DNA from: JAGPUQ01 sp050250395
GTDB lineage: Bacteria > Pseudomonadota > Gammaproteobacteria > Pseudomonadales > Porticoccaceae
Direction of reading: 5' to 3'
Assembly (NCBI GenBank): GCA_050250395.1
Contig: JBFWOQ010000013.1
Span: 1-64,000, forward strand
Length of the DNA stretch: 64,000 nt
Shown: in pieces, positions 24,436-34,249 of the stretch
Layout of the letters: each line of letters starts with the position of its first letter
Numbering within the stretch: position 1 is the stretch's first letter
Translations under genes and position numbers: made by a program
The notes under the pieces: generated by a model
Told to the model about the DNA's origin: nothing
Database searches by the model: none
What the model saw: only the letters and a program-made list of their open reading frames with translations

Positions 24436-27400
24436 TCAGCTTGCTGGATCCGCATCCCGGATGTAAAGACGCTCGAACTCGGCGGCCGGCAGCGGCCGTG
24501 AATAGAGGTAGCCCTGGTGCAGCGCACAGCCCAGGCCGCGCAAAAATTCGGCCTGATCCTCGGTCTCTACGCCTTCGGCCACCGTGCGCAGTTTCAGGCT
24601 CCTTGCCATGGCGATGATGCTCTCGACGATCGCGGCATCGTTGGTATCCTGAAGGATGTCGCGCACATAGCTTTTGTCGATCTTGATTTCGTCGAGGGGA
24701 AGGTGTTTGAGGTAGTACAGCGATGAGTAACCGGTACCGAAATCGTCGACCGAAATAAGCGCTCCCATGCGCTTGAGTTCGTTCAATCGCGAGCGAACGC
24801 TGTCCACGTTCTCGATCAGGGTGCCCTCCGTGATTTCCAGAGTCAGCGCGCCGGAAGCTATGTCAAAGCGCGCCATGTTGTCGCCGATGCAGCGCACAAA
24901 GTCGGAGTGGCGGAACTGGACAGGACTGACGTTGATGGCAATTCCCAGGTGCTGCCCCCCGGCACTGCGGTGCCAGGCGGCGAGCCGCGCGCAGGCGCTC
25001 TGGGTTACCCACGTGCCGATCGCGTAGATCAATCCGGATTCTTCCGCCAGCGGAATGAAATCCGCCGGCGGCACCAGTCCATGTCCCGGTCGGTTCCAGC
25101 GCAACAGGGCCTCGGCTCCGCACACCTTCCGATCGGCATCGATTTTCGGTTGAAAGTAAAGCTCCAGTTCGTCGCGTTCGACGGCCATGCGCAGATCCTG
25201 TTCGATGGCCAACCGGCTACTCGCGCTCGATTGCAGGCTCGATTCGTAGAAGCAGAGGGTATCGCGCCCCTGCTTCTTGGCCTGATACATGGCGATGTCG
25301 GCGTGGTGCAGCAGATCCTCGGCGCGGTCTCCGTCGCGGGGGAATATGGCGATGCCGATGCTGGCGGTAACGCGATGTCCGTGCCCCGCGACAAGGTACT
25401 CGCCCGCGAGGCAGGAGCGGAGTTTTTCCGCCACGATTCGCGCGTTGTCGTCCAGCGTTGCGGGCTCGTTGCCGAGCGAGGTCACCAGTACCACGAATTC
25501 ATCCCCGCCCAGGCGCGCGACAGTGTCCTCCTCGCGCACGGTGGCGGTGCAGCGTTCGGCGATCTGGCGTAGCAGCAGATCGCCGGTGCCATGGCCGAGG
25601 CTGTCGTTGAGCAATTTGAAGCGATCGAGATCGAGAAACAGCACGGCACCGTAGTAACCGCTGCGGCTGGCGTGGGCACTGGCCTGCCGCAGGCGATCGA
25701 GCAACAGTCGCCGGTTGGCAAGCCCGGTCAGCGGGTCGTAATAGGCGAGACGCTCGATTTCCTCCAGCGCCCGCTTGTAGTCGGTGATGTCGGCCGTGGC
25801 GCCATGCAGCCGGTTTCGGCCGCTGGAGCGGTCGACCTCGCCCTGACTGCGGAACCAGCGCAAGCCCTGGTCGGGCAGGTTGATCCGGAACTCGAACTGA
25901 AACAACCTTCCGCTTTCCATGGCCGCGCGCACCGCGGCGTCGAACGCAGCGCTATCCTGCGGGTGGAGCAGTTGCAGGGTTTCCGCATGCGTCTTGGGGA
26001 GGAACTCCTCGGATACTCCGAGGACTCCCGCGACGCCTTCCGCCCAGTGCATTTCACCCGTGTGCCAATCCAGTTCCCAGGACGCGATACCGTAGGCCTG
26101 GCTCGCCAGACGAATGATCTCTTCCTTGCGCATCAACTGCGCGGTCAATGTCTCCCGCTCCTGTTCGCTGCGCCGGCGCTCCGTGATGTCGCGGATCGTG
26201 GCGAGCAACGCCGGCTTGCCATCCCAGGCGATCACGCTCAGGCTGGCTTCGAGATCGATGCGCCGGCCATCGGCATGCACCATGCTCCAGTCGACATGGC
26301 CGCTTCCCTCGCGGAACACCTTTTCCAGTATCTCCCTGGCCAACTGGTCGGAATCGCGGCCATCGACCTGGCGGGGTAGCGACCGCGCCGTCGTCGATCC
26401 GCCAAGAATAGCGGCGCGGTCGCGGCCCAGCATCAGCGCGAACTGGGCGTTGCATTCCACCACGATGTTCCTGTCGTCGATGATGGCCACGCCGTCGTGG
26501 ATGGATTCGATCAGGTGCCGGTAATTGCCGCGCGTTTCCTCCAGCGCCGCGGTGGTCTGGATGTGGCGGGTGATGTCCAGTGCGCTGATGACGTAGTAAT
26601 CGATCGCACCCGACGCATTGCGGATGGCGGTATTCACGTCCCACAGGTGCATCAGCTCGCCGGTTTTGGTGCGCCACCAGGTGCGGCCCGTCCAGGTATC
26701 GAGGTCGCTCTTGCCGGTCAGAAAGTCGCCGAGGCCAGGGCTGTCCTGGCCGATGAAAATATCGCCGGCCAGGGTGAAGCCGAGCATCTCCTCTCGCGAA
26801 TAACCACTGGCGTCCAGCGCGGCCTGGTTGGCGCGAATGATTTTTCCGGCGCCGTCGGCGATCAGTTGAGGCGCGCCGGTATCGAAGGCAATAGCGGCGA
26901 GACGCCGTTCTTCCCGAACCCGGTAGGCTTCCGAGACATCGTGGAAAACCAGCACCCCCCCTTCGATGACCCCGTCCACACCGCGGATCGGGGCCGCGCT
27001 GTCGGCGATGTGGTATCGCCGGCCGTCGCGGGCGGTCAGCACCGCGTGGTTGGCGAGCTGCTGGGTCGCGCCGGTCGCCATTGCCTGCGCCACCGGATTC
27101 GCCATTGCCGTTCCGGAGAGGTAATCGGTGAGCGCGAAGACGTTCTCCAGGGACCGGCCGATCGCCTCCGCGCGCGGCCAGCCGGTCAACGCTTCGGCCA
27201 CCGGATTGACGCGCTCGACCCGCAGTTGGGTATCGACAATGATGACGGCGTCGCCAATGGAATCGAGAATGCGGTCGAGCCGCTGTTCACGCTGGTGCAA
27301 CGCCTGGAAATTCTCGGTCAAATCCGCCGATAGCCGGTTGAAGGCCATGGCGAGGTGGCTCAGGGGTCCGCGACCCTGCACCTGGATCGCGGCGGGCGAA

Positions 27401-28077
27401 CCGGATGCGTAGCGCTGTACACCCTGGGTGATCTCGGCGATCGGACGACTGACGAACCAGCGGATGAATGTCGTCAGGCCCAGCAGGCTCGTAAGCGCAA
27501 ACAGTGTAAAGAATGTGCTCTGGCGGTACAGGGCGTTCAGGATGCGTGGGCCGGCGTCGCGGGTATCGAAATCCAGATACAGCACGCGGTCGGGACCGGT
27601 TGCCACGGCTCCCTTGTGCCCGCCCCCGGAGACAGGGAAATAGCCGCGGATGTGGGCATCGGCGTCCAGGGCGACCATCCCCGTCGCGCGTTGCCAGCGG
27701 CCGGGATCGAGCCAGCCCCGAGCAAAATCGGGCAGAGCTTCCTCGGCCGGCCGGCCTTTCAGTTCCGGTGGGTTCGCATGCAGGATCGTCCCGGTGGCGT
27801 CGACGATGGCCAGATGCCGCATGCCGGGGTCGTTGAAGGCTGCGAGCAGGGCATCATTGGCCCTGGCAATGCGGGGATCCTGTTGCGACGCGTTGAGCAC
27901 CTGCTGGAGACGCGACAGGTTGGCGTGCCAGAAGGAGACGGAAGCCTCTTGGCTTTCCCGTATCCGTATCGTGTATTCGAGCCACGTCCAGGCCGCGGTG
28001 GCAACGACCAACACAATGACCCCGAGCAGCGGCAGCCAGTGGCGAATATCCAGTTCTCGGACCCGGGCTTTGGCCAT
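24436..28077 (-). CDS. Membrane PAS-GGDEF-EAL protein (diguanylate cyclase/phosphodiesterase)
   Basis: 1213 residues. Transmembrane segments at about 16-33 (PLLGVIVLVVATAAWTWL) and 187-208 enclose a periplasmic sensor region of about 150 residues. A HAMP linker follows (208-262), then four PAS-like domains (roughly 266-385, 390-510, 520-640 and 655-775). The GGDEF domain has an intact RLGGDEF motif at 857-861 and an I-site (REED) five residues before it. The EAL domain starts with AEALLRW at 989-991 and keeps DDFGTGYSSL and EGVETEDQ, so both making and breaking of cyclic di-GMP are plausible. The gene follows a (GA)12 tract and a MITE, which may affect its expression. Confidence 0.95.
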   Translation of the reverse strand: MAKARVRELDIRHWLPLLGVIVLVVATAAWTWLEYTIRIRESQEASVSFWHANLSRLQQVLNASQQDPRIARANDALLAAFNDPGMRHLAIVDATGTILHANPPELKGRPAEEALPDFARGWLDPGRWQRATGMVALDADAHIRGYFPVSGGGHKGAVATGPDRVLYLDFDTRDAGPRILNALYRQSTFFTLFALTSLLGLTTFIRWFVSRPIAEITQGVQRYASGSPAAIQVQGRGPLSHLAMAFNRLSADLTENFQALHQREQRLDRILDSIGDAVIIVDTQLRVERVNPVAEALTGWPRAEAIGRSLENVFALTDYLSGTAMANPVAQAMATGATQQLANHAVLTARDGRRYHIADSAAPIRGVDGVIEGGVLVFHDVSEAYRVREERRLAAIAFDTGAPQLIADGAGKIIRANQAALDASGYSREEMLGFTLAGDIFIGQDSPGLGDFLTGKSDLDTWTGRTWWRTKTGELMHLWDVNTAIRNASGAIDYYVISALDITRHIQTTAALEETRGNYRHLIESIHDGVAIIDDRNIVVECNAQFALMLGRDRAAILGGSTTARSLPRQVDGRDSDQLAREILEKVFREGSGHVDWSMVHADGRRIDLEASLSVIAWDGKPALLATIRDITERRRSEQERETLTAQLMRKEEIIRLASQAYGIASWELDWHTGEMHWAEGVAGVLGVSEEFLPKTHAETLQLLHPQDSAAFDAAVRAAMESGRLFQFEFRINLPDQGLRWFRSQGEVDRSSGRNRLHGATADITDYKRALEEIERLAYYDPLTGLANRRLLLDRLRQASAHASRSGYYGAVLFLDLDRFKLLNDSLGHGTGDLLLRQIAERCTATVREEDTVARLGGDEFVVLVTSLGNEPATLDDNARIVAEKLRSCLAGEYLVAGHGHRVTASIGIAIFPRDGDRAEDLLHHADIAMYQAKKQGRDTLCFYESSLQSSASSRLAIEQDLRMAVERDELELYFQPKIDADRKVCGAEALLRWNRPGHGLVPPADFIPLAEESGLIYAIGTWVTQSACARLAAWHRSAGGQHLGIAINVSPVQFRHSDFVRCIGDNMARFDIASGALTLEITEGTLIENVDSVRSRLNELKRMGALISVDDFGTGYSSLYYLKHLPLDEIKIDKSYVRDILQDTNDAAIVESIIAMARSLKLRTVAEGVETEDQAEFLRGLGCALHQGYLYSRPLPAAEFERLYIRDADPAS

Positions 28078-28150
28078 ATCCTTCTGCCTCGATGGTTATG
28101 TTTGTCTTGTTCGCCCATGGCAGGCGCGCGGTTGACCGAACGGACTGAGC

Positions 28151-28175
28151 GAGAGAGAGAGAGAGAGAGAGAGAG
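28151..28175. repeat. (GA)12 dinucleotide repeat upstream of the GGDEF/EAL gene
   Basis: An uninterrupted run of 12.5 GA units, 74-98 bp upstream of the ATG at 28077, in the expected promoter or leader region of that gene. Such tracts can change length by slippage and so alter promoter spacing. Confidence 0.85.
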
Positions 28176-28202
28176 CTTGCTTCCGTCCGGCGCACTCCAT
28201 GG

Positions 28203-28339
28203 CAGCTTGTTGAAAAACTGCCGCGGTAGCCACTTCGTTGCGCGGTGCTCGCTCCCTCGCCTATCTGTCTGACATGTCTCGGTCGCTGCGCGCCGTGCGC
28301 CTCGCAGCTGCCCGCCTCGCGACGTTTATCAACAAGCCG
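28203..28339 (+). mobile_element. MITE-like element, copy B
   Basis: 137 bp, same orientation as copy A (6191-6331). The left end CAGCTTGTTGAAAAAC is identical to copy A; the right end GTTTATCAACAAGCCG has two changes. The internal stretch starting CACTTCGTTGCGCGGTGCTC is shared. It sits 28 bp from the (GA)12 tract, upstream of the GGDEF/EAL gene and downstream of a crotonase gene. Confidence 0.8.
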
Positions 28340-28353
28340 ATAGCGGCTTGTTG
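28330..28353. repeat. Hairpin at the outer edge of MITE copy B
   Basis: CAACAAGCCG-ATAG-CGGCTTGTTG is a perfect 10-bp stem with a 4-base loop. The right arm and the bases after it (CGGCTTGTTGCACGGTTTTC) resemble the start of another copy of the same element, suggesting a truncated neighbour inserted head to tail. Confidence 0.6.
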
Positions 28354-28411
28354 CACGGTTTTCTTCAACCCCAGGCCGCTCTACCAGCCCCAGGTTGCTG
28401 GCGGGCAACGG

Positions 28412-29212
28412 CTACTTCCCGGAATAAACCGGCGGTCGCTTTTCCTGAAACGATTTCACGCCCTCGGCGGCATCCTCGGTCAGCGCCAGTTCCTGCATGA
28501 CCGACACGAAGTCGGAGATTGCGGCATCCGGTCCCTCCAGAAACGCGCGGCGCACATTGCGCAGCGTGGCCTGTACCGCGAGCGGTGCCTGGCGGCCGAT
28601 CTCGGCGGCGAGTTCCAGGGCGCGGTCGAGCTCGCTGCCTTCGGGCACGATCTCCTGGATGAAATTGAAGCGCAGCGCTTCCGCCGGGGTGAATTCGTAG
28701 CCGGTGAGCAGCACTTTCATGGCGTTGCCCCAGCCGGCGCGCTCGGCCATGCGCAGGGTGGCGCCGCCCACCGCCATCACGCCGCGGCCGACTTCCAGTT
28801 GCGAGAAGCGCGTGCCTTCGGCGGCGACGACGATTTCGGTGGCGAGCATGAGTTCGATGCCGGCGGTGTAGCAGATGCCCTTGACCGCAGTCACCACCGG
28901 CTTGCTGCGATAGGGTTTGCCGAGCGCAAACGGATTAATGCCGCCGTTGGGGATCAGCGGTTGGCCGGCGCGCATGGTGGCGGCGAATTTGGGCAGGTCG
29001 AGGCCGGCGGTGAAGTGCTTGCCGTGGGCGAACAGCACGCCCACCCAAAGGTCGGCCGCGTCTTCCAGGCGCTTATAGGCAAGGCCCAGCTCGGCGAACA
29101 TCTTGGGCGTGAAGCCGTTGTACTTTTCCGGCCGGTCGATGCCGATCAACAGGATGCGATCGCGGATTTCGGTGGTGATGCGGCCTTCGGGGTCGCGCGT
29201 TTCGTCGCTCAT
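28412..29212 (-). CDS. Enoyl-CoA hydratase/isomerase (crotonase) family protein
   Basis: 266 residues. ILLIGIDRPEKYNGFTPKMF near 20 is the family start; GVLFAHGKHFTAGLDLPKFA near 58 and VTAVKGICYTAGIELMLATE near 105 give the two backbone oxyanion regions. FSQLEVGRGVMAVGGATLRM near 135 contains the usual Glu position (QLEVGRG). The C-terminal FQEKRPPVYSGK is typical. It differs clearly from the other crotonase at 21983-22768. The ATG at 29212 has only a weak GAGA upstream. It sits 29 bp after the NUDIX hydrolase gene on the same strand; the two are probably co-transcribed. Confidence 0.9.
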   Translation of the reverse strand: MSDETRDPEGRITTEIRDRILLIGIDRPEKYNGFTPKMFAELGLAYKRLEDAADLWVGVLFAHGKHFTAGLDLPKFAATMRAGQPLIPNGGINPFALGKPYRSKPVVTAVKGICYTAGIELMLATEIVVAAEGTRFSQLEVGRGVMAVGGATLRMAERAGWGNAMKVLLTGYEFTPAEALRFNFIQEIVPEGSELDRALELAAEIGRQAPLAVQATLRNVRRAFLEGPDAAISDFVSVMQELALTEDAAEGVKSFQEKRPPVYSGK

Positions 29213-29241
29213 GAGGGTTCTCGCAGATTGTGGCAATGGTG

Positions 29242-30063
29242 TCAGTAATGGGTTTCCGCAGGCTCGTGATAGACGTAGCCGGGATCGCCCGGGATCAGTA
29301 CGCCCGGTTTGCCGCTCGGGGTGTCGACCCGCAGCGGCAGGATGCGGGGGAACTCGGTCTGCGCCGCGACGCCCATCAGCAGTTCCGCGGTGTTGTGGTA
29401 CCGGGCGATGCCTTCGAGGTTCTTGATGGTGGGGAAGAAGATCGCGAAGCCGTCCTCGCGGGCGCGGCGCAGCGCCGTGGCGGGATTGATCCAGACCTGG
29501 GAGACGGCTTCGTGGTTGTCGATGATGGATTCCTGGTGCTCGGGCGCGCGGCAGACGAAAAACCGGGTGTCGAAACGACGCGGCATGGGCACCGGCGTGA
29601 CCCAGTGGCTGTAGTAGAGCAGTTGATCGGTGGCGAGGCGGAGTTTTTCCGTGCGGCAGATGTCGAGCAGGGTGATTTCGCCCTTGTTGAGGGCGGCGCG
29701 ATAGCCGGCGAAGCGCGCTTTCGCCGCCGGTTCGCGGAGGCGCACGATGTTCCCGTCGCGGTTGTAGGCGAGCAGGATGCCGGCTTCCTCGAAGCTCTCG
29801 CGGATGGCGCCCATCCAGTAGGCGAGGCCGTACCGGGGAACGCCGAGGATGGCGCTGGCGCGGCGGTCGTCGAGCCTGGCGCACAGGGCTTCGAAATCGC
29901 CGTGGGCATCGTGGAGATCGACCTTGCCGCCGGGAAAGACGAAGGCGCCGCCGAAGGATTCGGATTTGCCGCTGCGTTCGAGCAGCAGCACTTCGAGTTC
30001 ACCGGCCGGACTGTCGCGAAACAGCATGAGGGTGGCGGAGTAGTGGAGTTTTGCGTTGCTCAT
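29242..30063 (-). CDS. NUDIX hydrolase with interrupted Nudix box (NUDT19-like)
   Basis: 273 residues. SATLMLFRDSPAGELEVLLL near 10 begins the fold and GGAFVFPGGKVD near 36 the Nudix box. The catalytic half of the box, GAIRESFEEAGILL, comes only at about 83-96, so an insert of roughly 35 residues splits the box. A similar insert is known in NUDT19, a peroxisomal CoA/acyl-CoA diphosphatase. HWVTPVPMPRRFDTRFFVCR near 150 is another shared motif. It likely cleaves CoA or acyl-CoA, matching its place next to a crotonase gene and near an acyl-CoA synthetase gene. GAGGAAACC precedes the ATG at 30063; the longer frame to 30111 is less likely. Confidence 0.86.
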   Translation of the reverse strand: MSNAKLHYSATLMLFRDSPAGELEVLLLERSGKSESFGGAFVFPGGKVDLHDAHGDFEALCARLDDRRASAILGVPRYGLAYWMGAIRESFEEAGILLAYNRDGNIVRLREPAAKARFAGYRAALNKGEITLLDICRTEKLRLATDQLLYYSHWVTPVPMPRRFDTRFFVCRAPEHQESIIDNHEAVSQVWINPATALRRAREDGFAIFFPTIKNLEGIARYHNTAELLMGVAAQTEFPRILPLRVDTPSGKPGVLIPGDPGYVYHEPAETHY

Positions 30064-30152
30064 GGTTTCCTCGGGTGGAGAGTTCGGTTGAAAGTTCAGT
30101 AGATAACGCATTTGACAGTGTCATGGATGCCCTGAATAACCATCTGCTCGTC

Positions 30153-30322
30153 GTTCCCGCGCAAGCGGGAACCCAGGAATCTCAAAGTCTTCTGGATGCC
30201 CGCCTGCGCGGGCATGACGGACTTTTAGTCGTAGCGTGGGCAAAGCGCAGCGTGCCCACGCGGATCTCTGCCAGGCACCGCGCTCCGTCCCGCGTGGGCA
30301 CGGCCTATCGGCCTTTGCCCAC
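30153..30322. repeat. Cluster of four intergenic dyads (REP-like)
   Basis: Four perfect dyads lie between the NUDIX and acyl-CoA synthetase genes: GTTCCCGC/GCGGGAAC (30153-30172), ATGCCCGC/GCGGGCAT (30196-30215), CGTGGGCA/TGCCCACG (30235-30260) and GTGGGCA/TGCCCAC (30294-30322, with an inner GGCC-TATC-GGCC). Phrases such as CGTTCCCGCGCAAGCGGGAA and CGTGGGCAAAGCGCAGCGTG are familiar dispersed repeats in many proteobacterial genomes. The whole 333-bp gap (30064-30396) holds nothing else I recognise. Confidence 0.7.
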
Positions 30323-30396
30323 CCTACGGTCCTTGCCCAACCTACGACGTTTTTTCACACCGCCTCCGGCACCGGCATGATGGATATCCTGAACCC

Positions 30397-32073
<1,677 letters not shown>

Positions 32074-32193
32074 GCGATGGTCCCCCGGGTCGCCTTGGAT
32101 TTGGTGGTTTGCGGCGTCAGCGCCGCATTATAGGCCGCGTTCGGGGTAGCACAATTTGGCCGCCGCGGCTGTGCCGGCCGGGCTACCGGGCGG

Positions 32194-32221
32194 TTGAAAT
32201 CCGCGTCGACGGACCCATGTT
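32194..32221 (+). promoter_or_regulatory. Heat-shock (sigma-32) promoter of htpG
   Basis: GTTGAAA (32194-32200) and ACCCATGT (32214-32221), 13 bp apart, match the sigma-32 consensus CTTGAAA-N13-15-CCCCATnT with one change in each box. Transcription would begin near 32228, about 46 bases before the htpG start. This is what is expected for a heat-shock chaperone gene. Confidence 0.7.
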
Positions 32222-32273
32222 GGGCGGCTGTTGTTGTATCTGTAGCCATCGCCACACCTGAAGGAGGGGAGAG

Positions 32274-34169
32274 ATGACGGAAGCCGCGCCTGCGCAGACC
32301 CTGGGCTTTCAGACGGAGGCCAAGCGCCTGCTGCACCTGATGATCCACTCCATGTACAGCAATCGCGATATTTTCCTGCGCGAGCTGATCTCGAACGCTT
32401 CCGACGCCGCCGACAAGCTGCGCTTCGCGGCGCTGGAAAACGCCGCCCTGCTGGCCGGCGACGCCGAGCTGCGGGTGCGGATCGACGTTGATCCCGAGGC
32501 GCACACCATCACCATCGCCGACAACGGCATCGGCATGTCGCGGGACGAGGCGGTGGCCAATCTCGGCACCATCGCGCGCTCCGGCACGGCGGAATTCATC
32601 GGCAACCTGAGCGGCGACCAGAAAAAGGACGCCAATCTCATCGGCCAGTTCGGCATCGGCTTCTATTCCGGCTTTCTGGTGGCCGACCGCATCCTGGTCG
32701 AGAGCCGCCGCGCCGATCTGCCCGCGGACGCCGGCGTGCGCTGGAGCTGCGACGGCGAGGCCGAGTTCACCGTCGAGACCATCGCGCGCGCCGAGCGCGG
32801 CACCCGGGTGATCCTGCACATCAAGGAAGACGCCCGCGAGTACGAGAACGACTGGCGCTTGCGCACCCTGGTCAAAAAATATTCCGACCATATCGCCATT
32901 CCGGTGGAGATGCTCAGGCAGGACCTGGGCGGCGACAAGGAAGACGAAGCTCCGGGCGCGCCCGAGTACGAGCGCGTCAACAGCGCCACCGCGCTGTGGA
33001 TGCGCACCAGGCAGGATGTCAGCGACGACGAGTACAAGGCCTTTTACCAGCATGTGTCCCACGACTTCCGCGATCCGCTGGCCTGGAGCCACAACCGCGT
33101 CGAGGGCAAGGTCGATTACACCAGCCTGGTCTACATTCCCGCGCACGCGCCCTTCGATCTCTACAACCGCGAGACCCCGCGCGGGCTCAAGCTCTATATC
33201 CAGCGCATCTTCATCATGGATGACGCCGAGCAGTTTTTGCCGCTCTACCTGCGCTTTGTGAAAGGCGTGGTGGATTGCGCGGATCTGCCGCTGAATGTGT
33301 CCCGCGAGCTGCTGCAGCGCACGCCGGCGGTGGACAGCATTCGCGTGGCGCTCACCAAGCGCATTCTGGAGTTGCTCGAAACCACCGCGCGGGACAAGCC
33401 CGACCTCTACCGCGCGTTCTGGGACGAGTTCGGCACCGTGATCAAGGAAGGGCTGGGCGAGGACCACGCCAATCGCGAGCGCGTCGCCGGGTTGCTGCGC
33501 TTTGCCAGCACCCGCGTCGAAGGCGAGCGGGTGTCGCTGGCCGACTATGTCGCGGACATGAAGCCTGGCCAGGACAAAATTTACTATCTGGTGGCGGAGT
33601 CCGAGAGCGCCGCGCGTCACAGCCCCTATCTGGAAGCGTTCCGGCAGCGCGGCATCGAAGTCCTGCTGCTCGGCGAGCGCATCGACGAATGGGCGATGTC
33701 CTATCTCACCGAATTCGACGGCAAGGCGCTGCGCGACATCAGCCGTGGCGAACTGGATCTGGCGGAACTCGGGGAAGCGCCCGCCGATGCAGCGCCGGCC
33801 GCAACCGTTGCGAACGATGGGGTGCTGGAACAGATCAAGACGCTGTTGGGCGACGGCATCGCCGAGGTGCGCGCCTCGGCGCGCCTCACCGAATCCCCCG
33901 CCTGTCTGGTGCTGACCAAGGACGCGCTGGGTCCGCAGATGCGCAAGATGCTGGCCGCGGCGGGTCAGGAGCTTCCCGAGACCAAGCCGATCCTGGAAGT
34001 GAACCTGGGGCACGCGCTGGTCGCCCGTCTGGCGCAGGAACAGGACGCGACGCGACGGGAGGATCTCGCCCACTTGCTGTACGATCAGGCCGCGCTCGGC
34101 GCCGGCGAGGCGCTCGCCAATCCCGCGCAATTCGTCCAGCGCCTCAACCGGTTGTTGCTGGGAACCTGA
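32274..34169 (+). CDS. htpG: Chaperone HtpG (Hsp90)
   Basis: 631 residues, the normal bacterial length. FLRELISNASDAADKLRFAA near residue 30 carries the catalytic Glu and the Asn of the ATP site; ITIADNGIGMSRDEAV near 80 and GQFGIGFYSGFLVADRILVE near 125 complete the GHKL fold. The middle domain includes FDLYNRETPRGLKLYIQRIF and LPLNVSRELLQRTPAVDSIR (the catalytic-loop Arg region). The C-terminal dimerisation domain is complete. HtpG is a cytosolic ATP-driven folding machine. GAAGGAGGGG precedes the ATG at 32274. A sigma-32 promoter lies upstream and a hairpin just downstream. Confidence 0.97.
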   Translation: MTEAAPAQTLGFQTEAKRLLHLMIHSMYSNRDIFLRELISNASDAADKLRFAALENAALLAGDAELRVRIDVDPEAHTITIADNGIGMSRDEAVANLGTIARSGTAEFIGNLSGDQKKDANLIGQFGIGFYSGFLVADRILVESRRADLPADAGVRWSCDGEAEFTVETIARAERGTRVILHIKEDAREYENDWRLRTLVKKYSDHIAIPVEMLRQDLGGDKEDEAPGAPEYERVNSATALWMRTRQDVSDDEYKAFYQHVSHDFRDPLAWSHNRVEGKVDYTSLVYIPAHAPFDLYNRETPRGLKLYIQRIFIMDDAEQFLPLYLRFVKGVVDCADLPLNVSRELLQRTPAVDSIRVALTKRILELLETTARDKPDLYRAFWDEFGTVIKEGLGEDHANRERVAGLLRFASTRVEGERVSLADYVADMKPGQDKIYYLVAESESAARHSPYLEAFRQRGIEVLLLGERIDEWAMSYLTEFDGKALRDISRGELDLAELGEAPADAAPAATVANDGVLEQIKTLLGDGIAEVRASARLTESPACLVLTKDALGPQMRKMLAAAGQELPETKPILEVNLGHALVARLAQEQDATRREDLAHLLYDQAALGAGEALANPAQFVQRLNRLLLGT

Positions 34170-34191
34170 ACGCGGCGGCGGGAATGCGGCG

Positions 34192-34212
34192 TTGCCCCGG
34201 GCCTCGGGGCAA
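34192..34212 (+). terminator. Hairpin after htpG
   Basis: TTGCCCCG (34192-34199), loop GGCCT, CGGGGCAA (34205-34212): a perfect 8-bp stem 22 bp past the htpG stop. No T-run follows, and the next gene starts 37 bp later, so partial read-through is likely. Confidence 0.45.
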
Positions 34213-34249
34213 GCGCCGAGTCGCCGGGCAGGATTGACGGGGAGCCGTT

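Noticed and set aside
30064..30396. CRISPR array, because of several regularly spaced hairpins
   Set aside because: The repeats differ in sequence, spacing is irregular and there are no cas genes anywhere in the window.
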